A stretch of 35,410 nucleotides of DNA, taken from the NCBI GenBank assembly GCA_947624055.1, contig CANQIW010000003.1:1-35410 (forward strand), read 5' to 3'. The stretch's first letter is position 1. Each line of letters begins with the position of its first letter. Shown here piece by piece: positions 26,601-34,421 of the stretch. This stretch comes from an uncultured Lachnospiraceae bacterium. Its GTDB lineage: Bacteria > Bacillota > Clostridia > Lachnospirales > Lachnospiraceae. The notes beneath the pieces are model-generated. The model ran no database searches, was not told where the DNA came from, and saw nothing but the letters and a program-made list of their open reading frames with translations. The translations under genes were made by a program, and so were the position numbers.

Positions 26601-28442
26601 GGCGTCATAGGGAAGCCACAGGTCATTTCCATTATTGCTGTCCGTCGTCGTATTGCCATAGATTGCACTGTTTTCGTCCACGGTAAGGTGTACGTAGGAC
26701 GCTGATGTATAGTCAGCATACTCATCATACGCCAGAATTCCGCCTGTCAGACTGCCGCTATTGTCCGTTATTACTGTATTATTCAGTTGTACATCCACAA
26801 ACATATCATAATAGGAGCATCGGTAACCATTGCTTACAACAGCGAGACCGCCCGCGCTGTATCCGTCGCCAAACAGACTTTTCGCTATATTGCCCTCGAT
26901 CCTGCAGTTCGTAAAAGTCGTGTTTGCCCCCAGCAGTATGGTAGAGCCGTCTGTCGCCGTATTGCCGGTAAAATTACAGCCAGTAAATACAGCGCTGCCT
27001 GAGCTGATATAAACAACAGCGCTTGTACTGCTGTTATCCGTAAACGTGCAGTTCTCCGCATTCAAAACCGCGTCATTATCCCACAGGCAAAGCGCGCCAT
27101 ACGCACCTGTATATTCACTACCGGTATGTCTGTTTTCGCTGAATTCGACCCCCTTTAAGTCCGCGCTGCCTTCAAGATACAGACCAGAAGTTCTGTTTGT
27201 TGAAGTGTTCCCTGATACCACCAGACCATTTACCGCCGTCAGCTTGTTTCCTTTAAAATAAATTCCGCCTCCCTGGGCGCAGCTGTTGTCCTTCACCTGA
27301 CATCCAACATGAAATGTCACTTCACACCCTTTTCCGGCATAAAGGCCGCCGCCTTTATCATCGCTTCCATTACCTGTATTTTCGTTACCGTTGATTGTGG
27401 TATACTCCGCCACAAACGAGCTCTGCTCCAGATAAATGCCGGCACCGCTTCCGTCTGCTTTGTTACCGCTGATCACGGTTCCCGCCTCTGTCTTCAGGCT
27501 TCCGCCTCTCACATAGATACCACCGCCGTTGCTTCCAGAACCGCTGACCACATTATCCATGATCTGCACACTGCTCAGCGTGACATTGGCATTCTCCGCA
27601 TAAATGCCGCCGCCATTACGGTTCCCTGTAATGGAAGCCCCGGTGATCGTGCCGTTTCTCAGCGTCACATTTCCACCCGTTATTTTGAATATACTGTCGG
27701 TGGTATTCCCCTCTTTCGGAGATACCGTATGTCCTCCCATATCCAACGTAAAGCTCTTATTATCGCTCGTATTATCGACCGACACATTCTCATTCACATC
27801 GTCGAGCAGTTCAATCGTCTCACCGTCGCTCACCTCTGCAAGTGCATCGCCCAGCGTCGGATAAGTCTCTTCCCCAATCTTCGCCACGCCGTCAGACGCA
27901 TACAGCGCGATATTGTTTGTTACCCTGCGCCCGGCTTCTTCGCTCCACTTTACGCCGGCATATTCCGGGTGCTCTTCCTGCAGCTTCTTGATCTGCACGC
28001 CCAGCCTGGTATTGTACTCCACGCCCGTGTACTCTTCGATCAGATTATTCTCCGGCGCGTCCTCGCTCTCCGGATCCTGCTGATAAAAGCTGACCGTATA
28101 CGGTCCCATCAGGCCAAGCGGAGAAAACACCGTGCCGACGTCCCCGTTTTCTTCTACCTCGTCATCCATCGGTACATTGATCGGCGTCCCGCCTGCAGAG
28201 ATCACGCTGACCTCTGGCTGTGCGGAATCCTTGTCCCCGTCCGACGTTCTATCTGCAAATTCTGTATTTGCATCGCTGGTAAGCGCCGCATCCGAAGCCG
28301 GTGCGTCCGCCTCCTGCGCGATCGTGATCGAGTTCCACGGAACGCTCAGGACAAATGCGAGAACCCACGCAAGGATCCGCATCTGTAATGTTGTTCGCGT
28401 TCTTCTATTATTCTTTGTTTTCCCGTTCTTCACCTGTTCCAC
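20613..28442 (-). CDS. Giant sortase-anchored adhesin: right-handed beta-helix region, Spy0128/FctA-type isopeptide pilin modules, SpaA/Cna_B-like domains, TPKTG sorting signal
   Basis: 2609 aa; signal peptide; GGGIYVRGGSL / MSGGSITGN repeats; TIEGTKVLTGREWKEDDKFEFELTETTQP...MTFTNIY modules; C-terminal ETPKTGDGTPIGIYLLLLAVSFAVMWTGIFKRRERE. Confidence 0.92.
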   Translation of the reverse strand: MEQVKNGKTKNNRRTRTTLQMRILAWVLAFVLSVPWNSITIAQEADAPASDAALTSDANTEFADRTSDGDKDSAQPEVSVISAGGTPINVPMDDEVEENGDVGTVFSPLGLMGPYTVSFYQQDPESEDAPENNLIEEYTGVEYNTRLGVQIKKLQEEHPEYAGVKWSEEAGRRVTNNIALYASDGVAKIGEETYPTLGDALAEVSDGETIELLDDVNENVSVDNTSDNKSFTLDMGGHTVSPKEGNTTDSIFKITGGNVTLRNGTITGASITGNRNGGGIYAENANVTLSSVQIMDNVVSGSGSNGGGIYVRGGSLKTEAGTVISGNKADGSGAGIYLEQSSFVAEYTTINGNENTGNGSDDKGGGLYAGKGCEVTFHVGCQVKDNSCAQGGGIYFKGNKLTAVNGLVVSGNTSTNRTSGLYLEGSADLKGVEFSENRHTGSEYTGAYGALCLWDNDAVLNAENCTFTDNSSTSAVVYISSGSAVFTGCNFTGNTATDGSTILLGANTTFTNCRIEGNIAKSLFGDGYSAGGLAVVSNGYRCSYYDMFVDVQLNNTVITDNSGSLTGGILAYDEYADYTSASYVHLTVDENSAIYGNTTTDSNNGNDLWLPYDAGYAEKCSIWIPGAAKMHDGDKDFSKYSWNDTRNGIVIKEDLDGYDLYRNATIPYDNGTYKFYLTAGPENRTVAKNKDTDVLCETVTKAVTNTEDGDTILLTAGDEDNTGKTITEDVVIPEGKDITIDLNKGHTLQGKSGTALTVSENASLKLTGDGSVLARGTGAYAILNKGSLTIDDGVNAPSVDHSGDSLILNGKTQVKKVRLAEGKFITAGEGFEISDKMTIILAGDVLKKLNSTEAADPEPMVTLIEGYNLDETLPGKITLPGANGLVIVKKIERSGEKDRIVAVRLTLNGVYLDGIHGTDPSEENNGSELGLTRDYPVKTFEAAKKILEEKNKELSDGEKLDGIYVMDTVTVSGSANWSLDGDAKLMRDPLFKGELIRISGGTLNLENITIDGKDDLLKVSSALIYLSGGTLNIRAGATLTNNDRTLSADCGGAVEAYNADVTMTGGSVSDNHAWHGGGICLFGEGCSFEMSGGSITGNGVEGTAISGAEPDNAGGGVAVLSGAIMTMSGGSISDNTAYVGAGICVGGKVTSAVGNGGAKLTMTNGTVSGNIAEHEGGGIYVQSANTAEVSGGSITKNQSHGGRFGGGGFYVNGPRTVLGKYYPSAKLYLYNAEITGNSVKAGDIFNNGGGFAGCETSMTYVYPNSTAIYANTAYGGSNDVLLDKDPSQPGNPVYEVSGFMYDGTPYHWKDADGNELSASRYQNNQTKLVLHTDAKPGENGSVLISGNTSDTRGGGIGSNGTVYFGSKPETTSISVTKTWTDTGYEQIRPDSIDIWLLRNKERVEYQTVKKQEDGSWPGVTFTDLPINDSAGETYVYTVEEELSEDDAPHYKSTVLDDAATSYTIDNQLVGELSISKTTINNISPKDKGKEFTFTVELKKGDEPFVGFISYEKVKSNDGSKIESGVPEVLEFKEGDEGKKNITLADGQTIILKELPYDLIYTVTEAETPGYTVKVGGVKMNSVSGQIVSGEGSETKFNTALAFTNTYTVEPTAATIEGTKVLTGRGWKEDDKFEFELTETTKPEKDASGKEKEIPDALKDSLTAEATKASQNFSFGPIPYTAPGTHTYKVAEKDTTIGGITKDAAVYTVTVAVTDKGTGTLEAEVTSYERTTKDAEGRETTAKADSMTFTNIYKAGSTTATIGGTKELTGREWKEGDKFEFELTETTQPEKDAGGKEKEIPDALKDSLTAEATMDSQNFSFKPIPYTVPGAHTYKVAEKDTTIGGITKDAAVYTVTVTVTDKGDGTLEAKVVSYERTAKDAEGKETTAKADSMTFTNIYKAGSTTATIEGTKVLTGREWKEDDKFEFELTETTQPEKDASGKEKEIPDALKNSLTAEATMDSQNFSFEPIPYTVPGTHTYRVAEKDTAIGGVVKDAAVYKVTVTVKDNGDGTLSAETAYLRTETDAEGKETETEAGKAAFTNVYTTGSTTATVAGTKVLTGREWTDTDAFTFELTETTQPSMDGSGNGTEIPDKLTETRKATATKAAKDFNFGTFEYTEPYVHTYEVRETSPSGKGITADTSVYVVTVAVTDDGEGKLAVSSTVAKNDVPADAIIFTNTYTAEGGVILSGTKLLTGGREEPMHDNEFHFILRENGNVIEKAGNHADGSITFSELHYTLADVGEHVYEIAEDKENEKRVTYSEKTFTVRVIVTDNFDGTLNTQVEYPEGGVTFENVYTPKKSEKTEEHIFGNLDVTKLLYASEGHPLIANDTRFYVALFSDEARTQRISEVKTLHYSDSAAETVTFDNLQLDTTYYVGETDEYGILKGSGVIDNATYLAEYPDGYAVQMTKKHNHGHVAIHNTFYEIPQGFYYGGELTITKKVQIGGKDHATDEVFYAGVFTDAALTKREGDVIALWMEGASKASQILPVHLGTSGTETVTYYVAETDEHGNVLDPDSGLAFTISLDHESVQMSVTDFQREVVITNDFVEESPETETEIGTEDDEPETKNVPAGAETPKTGDGTPIGIYLLLLAVSFAVMWTGIFKRRERE
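22320..23630 (-). repeat. Three near-identical 438-bp tandem repeats encoding isopeptide-type modules
   Basis: Landmark gttYtggctg occurs at 22554, 22992 and 23430 (exactly 438 bp apart) with long flanking near-identity. Confidence 0.9.
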
Positions 28443-28559
28443 CCGCCTTTATCATTGCTTTTTGTTGCCTTATGTTTCGCTTTTATATCCTTTTATTTCT
28501 CTTTCGCTGTTCTTATGCTTTGTTTCGATGTTCTTTTACTTGTCTTTTATGTTTCTGCC

Positions 28560-29444
28560 TTACCCGGCGGAAACCGCACGATACGTCAGGGTGCAGTTTT
28601 CTTCCGTCAGCTCATACTGATACTCCGCTCCGTCGGCGATTTCCTCCCATTCTCCGTCCTCCGTGCAGATTTGCCATTCCACCAGCGCATCGGACGGGCA
28701 AAGTGCTTTCATCGTGATCACGTCGCCTATCCCAAGGGTATCGCCCTCCCAGAACGCCTGGATCTGATAAATCTCAAGGACATCCGCTACTTCCGGCCGC
28801 GCTGTCTCCGCTTCGGCCGCCGTCTCGCTTCCGGGTTCTGTGTCTTCCGGCATATCGCTTTCTGGCTCCGTCTGTCCGGCCGAAGCCGCCTCCGACTGTA
28901 TTCCCGCCGCGTCCCCTGAAGAACTTTCCTGCTCCGATTCCTGCGTATTTTCTCCCATCGTCTCTTCCGTCTGACCGGATGCGTTCTCCGGACTTTCCGC
29001 GGATAGATCCTCCGATTTCTCTGTAGAGAGTTCTTCCTTGTCATCTATGGGAGTCTCTGTTTGCTTCTCCGCGGCAGCCTCTGTCTGGACTTCCTCAGGC
29101 GCTTCCGTTGGCTTCTCCGTCGGAACCTCCGATGAAGCCTCTGCCGGAGCTTCCGTTGATTTCTCTGTTGGGGTTTCTGTCGGGGCTTCCGTCGGCTTTT
29201 CTGTCGGGGCTTCCGTCAACATTTCTGCAGACGTTTCTGTCGTGGATTTCTCTTCTGACGGTTCCGCAGCAGGCAGTGATTCACTCGCAGCGCTGGATTC
29301 CACCGGCACTTCCTCGCTTGTCATAACCGTTTCTGAGGACAGTGCTCCCTCCAGCTCAGCGCCTGCGCCCGATATACCCGCTCCCAGGCAGCCTGCTGCC
29401 AACATAGAACCGACCATACCAGCCATCCATTTTTTGTTTCTCAT
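28560..29444 (-). CDS. Exported T/E/P-rich protein with short C-terminal Ig-like segment
   Basis: 294 aa; signal peptide MRNKKWMAGMVGSMLAAGCLGAGISGAGA; TEKPTEAPTETPTEKSTE stalk; AAGGAGGGATCATT RBS. Confidence 0.75.
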   Translation of the reverse strand: MRNKKWMAGMVGSMLAAGCLGAGISGAGAELEGALSSETVMTSEEVPVESSAASESLPAAEPSEEKSTTETSAEMLTEAPTEKPTEAPTETPTEKSTEAPAEASSEVPTEKPTEAPEEVQTEAAAEKQTETPIDDKEELSTEKSEDLSAESPENASGQTEETMGENTQESEQESSSGDAAGIQSEAASAGQTEPESDMPEDTEPGSETAAEAETARPEVADVLEIYQIQAFWEGDTLGIGDVITMKALCPSDALVEWQICTEDGEWEEIADGAEYQYELTEENCTLTYRAVSAG

Positions 29445-29646
29445 AATGATCCCTCCTTGCCAGAACTAACATATTTCTTCCAAAGTAATTCAATTTCATT
29501 GTTCATTATATACAAAACATATAGTGTATACCTCAAACCATCTCCCGTCCCGCAAATAAAAATCCTGTTTTCATTAAATCTCATATCATATCCCAGCAGG
29601 CACAGATTGTGAAATTCTCCAGAAATAATCATCTATGCTCTAAAAT

Positions 29647-29673
29647 ATTGTACGCTGTTTACAAATTTTTGCA
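29647..29673 (-). promoter_or_regulatory. SigmaA-like promoter of the exported protein/adhesin unit
   Basis: Minus TTGCAA, 16-bp spacer, TACAAT (29647-29652). Confidence 0.5.
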
Positions 29674-29793
29674 ACTGAAGATTTTATGTGGCTTTATTTT
29701 TGCAAAATAGAATCAACCTTTTGATATGTATGTCTTGCAGACAATATATATCCCCTCCAAATCTGACTGACAAAGAGAAAAGTTGAACACAAC

Positions 29794-29848
29794 AAAAAAA
29801 GAAGACAGAGTATAAATCTTATCCTTAGTTATCTCTGTCCTCTTTTTA
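29794..29848 (-). terminator. Rho-independent terminator downstream of the 108-aa membrane protein gene
   Basis: Minus: GAGGACAGAG ... CTCTGTCTTCTTTTTTT; 10-bp stem (one G-U), 22-nt loop, T-tract. Confidence 0.7.
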
Positions 29849-29940
29849 AATTCTTGTCAATCGCCTGTTTCCCATGATGGACGTACCATAAATAGCATAT
29901 CAGGCACTTCCCTCCAATTTTCCGGCTCGCAGCATATGCG

Positions 29941-30267
29941 TCATTTTTTCACCAGATATTTTTTCGCCATAAGAATATAAATGATCACGGCAACGATGAG
30001 CACGGCGCTCGAGATCCACTCCATAACAGGCGGCAGCGGACCTCCGTCCATGCTGAAGCCAAATCCGAGAATACTCAGCCCAAAAAGTATGGAGATGACG
30101 CCGGACGGCCTGATAAAGCGTTCGACCGACTCCGGGGTATACTTCCGAACCAAATTGGAATAATTGGGCATCTTTCCCGCCAGCAGCTGAACCAGTCCCT
30201 CGATCAAAAAGATGGCTCCCAATACCACGTCTGCCATGATTGCCGGGTTTTCAGTTATAAATTTCAT
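29941..30267 (-). CDS. Small integral membrane protein, unknown function
   Basis: 108 aa with three hydrophobic segments (VVLGAIFLIEGLVQLL, GVISILFGLSILGFGF, AVLIVAVIIYILM); followed by a terminator. Confidence 0.7.
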   Translation of the reverse strand: MKFITENPAIMADVVLGAIFLIEGLVQLLAGKMPNYSNLVRKYTPESVERFIRPSGVISILFGLSILGFGFSMDGGPLPPVMEWISSAVLIVAVIIYILMAKKYLVKK

Positions 30268-30503
30268 ACTTCTTTCCTCCTACTTGTTTTGCCATTTATC
30301 GTTCCCGTCCATATCTGCAGTATTTTTCACAGACGGCAGGCCTTTCGTCTCTCAGGCCTTTTTTATTATACCACCTCCAATCATAGAATGTCTATCCTTT
30401 TCGTGTTATTGAACCGCCCGTTCATACCATGCCTGCCATTCGGATTCGCGTCCGTCCCCTCACGCAAACCGCAGCGTGTACAAGCGGCAGCAGCTCATTT
30501 ATC

Positions 30504-32348
30504 TCATTCAAACTGCGACGCATACAGCCGATAGTAGAAGCCTTTCCGCACCATCAGCTCGTCATGCGTGCCTTGTTCCACCACATCGCCGTGGTCGAGC
30601 ACGAGAATGCGGTCCGCGTTCTGGATCGTCGAGAGACGGTGCGCGATCACGAAGCAGGTTCGCCCGGCCATAAGCGAACGCATCGCCTGCTGCACCTGCC
30701 GCTCCGTGCTCGTGTCCACGTTGCTGGTCGCCTCGTCGAGGATCAGCATCTGCGTATCGTAGAGCATCGCGCGCGCGATCGTCAGCAGCTGCTTCTGCCC
30801 CTTGCTGATGTTCGTGCCGTCCTCGCTGATCACGGTCTGATACCCCTCCGGCAGACGCATGATATAGCTGTGGATGCGGGCGGCCTTCGCGGCGGCGACG
30901 ACCTCCTCCATCGTGGCGTTTTCCTTTCCGTACGCAATGTTTTCGTAGATCGTGCCGCGGAACACCCAGGTCTCCTGCAGGACCATCGCGTAGGCGCGGC
31001 GCAGGCTGTCCCTCGTGAGCGCGCGGATCTCATGCCCGTCCACCAGGATTTCTCCCGCATCGACGTCGTAGAAGCGCATCAGCAGATTGATGATCGTGCT
31101 CTTGCCCGCGCCGGTCGGCCCGACGATCGCGATCGTCTTTCCGGCGTCCGCCTTCAGATCCAGATGATGCAGGATCGTCTTCCCCTGCACATAGCCGAAC
31201 GAGACGTCCTTCATCTCAACATCGCCCTGCACGTCCGTGAGCGTCTTCGCGCCGTAGATGTCCTTCACCTCTTCCGGCTCATCGAGCAGCCGGAACACGC
31301 GCTCCGCCGCGGCAAGCGCCGAATAGATCTCGTTGATGATGTTCGCGATCTCGTTGATCGGCCCGGAGAACTTGCGGGAGTACAGTACGAACGAGGAGAT
31401 CGGCCCGAGATCCACGATCTTCCACAGGTAAAGCAACGCGCCTACCAGCCCGATCAGCGCAAGCCCCAGATTGTTGATAAAGCCGACCGTCGGTCCCATC
31501 GTCATGCCGAGTGTGTCCGCGTCCCGATAAGCGTCCGCGGCAGCGTGGTTGATCGCGCTGAACTCCTCACAGACCCCATCCTCATAAGCGTAGGCGAGGA
31601 TCGTCTTCTGCCCGGTGAACATCTCCTCGACGAAACCGTTCATGCGCCCGTAGGCCGCGCTGCGCTTCGCATACAGCGGCCGGGTCCTGCGCCCCATCCG
31701 CGAGGTATATAGGACAGCCATCGGAATCGTCACGAGCATACACGCCACCAGCGGCAGCGAGATCGCGCACATCATCAGGAAAGAACCGACTACCGTCACG
31801 ACGCTCGTGATAATCTGCACGACGTCCGTCGACAGACTGGTCCCGAGTACGTCAACATCGTAGCTGACACGGCTGATAATGTCGCCCGCCTGATTGCGGT
31901 CAAAAAATCCGACCGGCAGCGTCATGAGCTTGTCAAAGACATCCCTGCGCATCTTCTGCGCCACACGCCGGCTGACGCGCATCATCCCGATATTCACAAA
32001 GAAGGTCAGAAGGCCGCTCGCCACATAGGCGATCAGCATGCACCGGCCGTAAAAAAACACAACGCCGAAATCCACTTTTCCAACGCCGGCTCCGGCGGCG
32101 TGGATCGCATGTCCGGCAAAGCCCGGCCCCAGCAGGTTGCCGAAATTGCTCAGAAAAGCGCAGGCGGTCAGACCGGCCACCGCCCAGCGATAATCCTTCA
32201 GATAGGACAGAATGCGCCGCAGCGTCCCCTTCGTGTCCTTCGGCCGCTCCTTTTTTCCTCCCCGGTCTCCCGGTCCCGGCATCGTCCCCGCCTCCTTTCC
32301 CCCTGGCTTTTTCAGATAACGACTTGCTCTTTCTATTGCAACAGTCAT
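30504..32348 (-). CDS. ABC transporter, permease/ATP-binding half-transporter (subunit with canonical Walker B Glu)
   Basis: GPTGAGKST Walker A, ISKGQ signature, MLILDEATSNVD Walker B, IAHRLST H-loop; N-terminal TMD. Start codon uncertain. Confidence 0.93.
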   Translation of the reverse strand: MTVAIERASRYLKKPGGKEAGTMPGPGDRGGKKERPKDTKGTLRRILSYLKDYRWAVAGLTACAFLSNFGNLLGPGFAGHAIHAAGAGVGKVDFGVVFFYGRCMLIAYVASGLLTFFVNIGMMRVSRRVAQKMRRDVFDKLMTLPVGFFDRNQAGDIISRVSYDVDVLGTSLSTDVVQIITSVVTVVGSFLMMCAISLPLVACMLVTIPMAVLYTSRMGRRTRPLYAKRSAAYGRMNGFVEEMFTGQKTILAYAYEDGVCEEFSAINHAAADAYRDADTLGMTMGPTVGFINNLGLALIGLVGALLYLWKIVDLGPISSFVLYSRKFSGPINEIANIINEIYSALAAAERVFRLLDEPEEVKDIYGAKTLTDVQGDVEMKDVSFGYVQGKTILHHLDLKADAGKTIAIVGPTGAGKSTIINLLMRFYDVDAGEILVDGHEIRALTRDSLRRAYAMVLQETWVFRGTIYENIAYGKENATMEEVVAAAKAARIHSYIMRLPEGYQTVISEDGTNISKGQKQLLTIARAMLYDTQMLILDEATSNVDTSTERQVQQAMRSLMAGRTCFVIAHRLSTIQNADRILVLDHGDVVEQGTHDELMVRKGFYYRLYASQFE

Positions 32349-32443
32349 TCGCTGCAGACTCTTATTCAGTCAGATCCCCGCTCTTTCCTTCCAGCCTTCC
32401 CGCAGTGACAGCAGCATGAAGTACCCGTCACTTTCGGCTCTTT

Positions 32444-34309
32444 TCACGCAAGCGCGCCCATCTGTGTGTGAAAAATTTCCTTATATTCCGGGCAGGCCGC
32501 AAGCAGATGCTCATGGCTGCCGTAGCCGATGCAGCGCCCGTCGTCCATCACGAGGATGTTCGTCATGTTCATCACCGAGCTGACGCGCTGGGCGATCAGG
32601 ATCGTCGTCGTATTTTTATGACGCTCCAGAACGGCTTTCCTCAGCGCCGCGTCTGTCTTATAATCCAGCGCGGACGAGGAATCGTCCAGAATCAGGATCT
32701 CCGGATCGGCCGCCAGTGCGCGCGCGATCAGCAGCCGCTGCTTCTGTCCGCCGGAGAGGTTCGCGCCCTTGATGTCCGCGACATAGTCCAGCCCCTTCTC
32801 CAGACCATCGATATATTCTGCCGCCATCGCGTCCTGCACTGCGTCCCGCAGCTCCCCCTCCGTCACAGCTCTGCCGAATGCAATGTTCTGCCGCAGCGTG
32901 TCGTTGAACACCATGTCGTTCTGGAACACCACGCCGAACCTGCGGTGCAGCTCGTCCTTCGGATATGTGCGCACGTCGCGTCCGTCCACGAAAATACCGC
33001 CCTCCTGCGCGTCGTAGAAGCGCATCAGCAGGTTGATGACCGTCGTCTTCCCGCAGCCGGTCGGCCCGATGATCCCAAGGCTCTCGCCGCGCCGGATCGC
33101 GAAGCTGATGTCATCGAGGCATTTCTCCCTGACGCCTGCTGCGCCGGTCTCCACCGCGCCGTCCCTTTCGCCGCTGCCTTCTCTTTTCTTTGCCGCGCTG
33201 TCCCTTCTGTCTTTCTGTTTCTGTGTCATCCGCCTGCCGTCCGTCGGCTCCAAACCCCGCACAGCAATATTCTCATCCTCCCCGTAGCGGAAGCTGACGT
33301 GCTCGAAGCGGATGAACTCGTCCCCGGACGGCCGCCTCGCCTCGTCTTCCCCGATCACCTTCAGATCCTCCGGAGTCTCCAGCACCTGCGCGATGCGGTC
33401 CGCGGATGCCGTCGCCTTGCTCAGCATTGTGAAGATGCGGTTCAGCCCCATGACGCCCTGCAGCACCATGTTGAAATAGGTGAGGAAGGCCAGGATCACG
33501 CCCGGCTGCGCCGCCCCGCTGTTCACGCGGACCGCTCCGAGAAAGACCACGAGCGTCAGCCCGACGTTCAGGCACAGCTGCATGATCGGCCCCGGCAGCG
33601 CCATGACCGTCCCGGCCGTGATGTCGCTGTCCGCCATTGCGTCGTTGTACCCCGCAAAGCGCCGCTTCTCGTACTCTGTCTTTGAGAGCGCCTTGACCAC
33701 GCGGATCCCGCTGATGTTCTCGCGCATGACGCGCACGACGTCGTCCAGCCTCTGCTGCACCCTGTTGTAGAGCGGAATCCCGTAGCGGGAAACCCCGAAG
33801 ATCACGAGCAGCAGGATCGGCAGCATCACGCAGAGGATCGAGGCGAGCACCCTGTCCATCATCAGCGTGACGACGATGCCGCCGAGCAGCATGATTGGCG
33901 CGCGCACACACAGCGTCTGCAGGGTCTGCGCGCAGGACTGCACATTGTAGCTGTCGCTCGTCATACGGCTGATCAGGCTGGGGAGTCCGAATGCGTCAAA
34001 CTGATTCCCGGACAGATTCGCCGTCCTGGAAAACAGATCCTGCCGAATATTGTAGGAGACATTGTGGGCGTTCTCCACGGCCCTTTTGTTGCCCGCGATA
34101 TTCAGCGCGCGCGTTACAAACGCCGTGGCGATCATCAGAAAGCCCCACAGGAAGATCTCATGCAGGATCCCTGTGGGAACCGTGACGTCAATGATATGCT
34201 CCAGAATGTACGGAAGCAAAAGCTCCGTCATCGTCGCAAGGAGCTTCAGCAGCACAACGATGCCAATCGACTTTCGGTATGGTTTCATATATTGAAAAAA
34301 GAGCTTCAT
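32444..34309 (-). CDS. ABC transporter, permease/ATP-binding half-transporter (subunit with degenerate Walker B and H-loop)
   Basis: MKLFFQYMKPYRKSIGIVVLL start; GPTGCGKTT Walker A, LSGGQ signature, LILDDSSSALD Walker B (E to D), IAQRVSS (H to Q). Track ORF begins at 34402. Confidence 0.93.
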   Translation of the reverse strand: MKLFFQYMKPYRKSIGIVVLLKLLATMTELLLPYILEHIIDVTVPTGILHEIFLWGFLMIATAFVTRALNIAGNKRAVENAHNVSYNIRQDLFSRTANLSGNQFDAFGLPSLISRMTSDSYNVQSCAQTLQTLCVRAPIMLLGGIVVTLMMDRVLASILCVMLPILLLVIFGVSRYGIPLYNRVQQRLDDVVRVMRENISGIRVVKALSKTEYEKRRFAGYNDAMADSDITAGTVMALPGPIMQLCLNVGLTLVVFLGAVRVNSGAAQPGVILAFLTYFNMVLQGVMGLNRIFTMLSKATASADRIAQVLETPEDLKVIGEDEARRPSGDEFIRFEHVSFRYGEDENIAVRGLEPTDGRRMTQKQKDRRDSAAKKREGSGERDGAVETGAAGVREKCLDDISFAIRRGESLGIIGPTGCGKTTVINLLMRFYDAQEGGIFVDGRDVRTYPKDELHRRFGVVFQNDMVFNDTLRQNIAFGRAVTEGELRDAVQDAMAAEYIDGLEKGLDYVADIKGANLSGGQKQRLLIARALAADPEILILDDSSSALDYKTDAALRKAVLERHKNTTTILIAQRVSSVMNMTNILVMDDGRCIGYGSHEHLLAACPEYKEIFHTQMGALA

Positions 34310-34421
34310 TGTGCACTCCATTCTTTTAAACTCAGAGAAACCTTCTGTGTGACAAAGCACTTCCGGGCCGACACCCCTGCAGGCGCCTCCCGGAAGCGGC
34401 AATTCTTACCTTTTTTGCAGC

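Noticed and set aside
30429-33685. 427-aa and 405-aa plus-strand ORFs
   Set aside because: Antisense to the two ABC transporter subunits.
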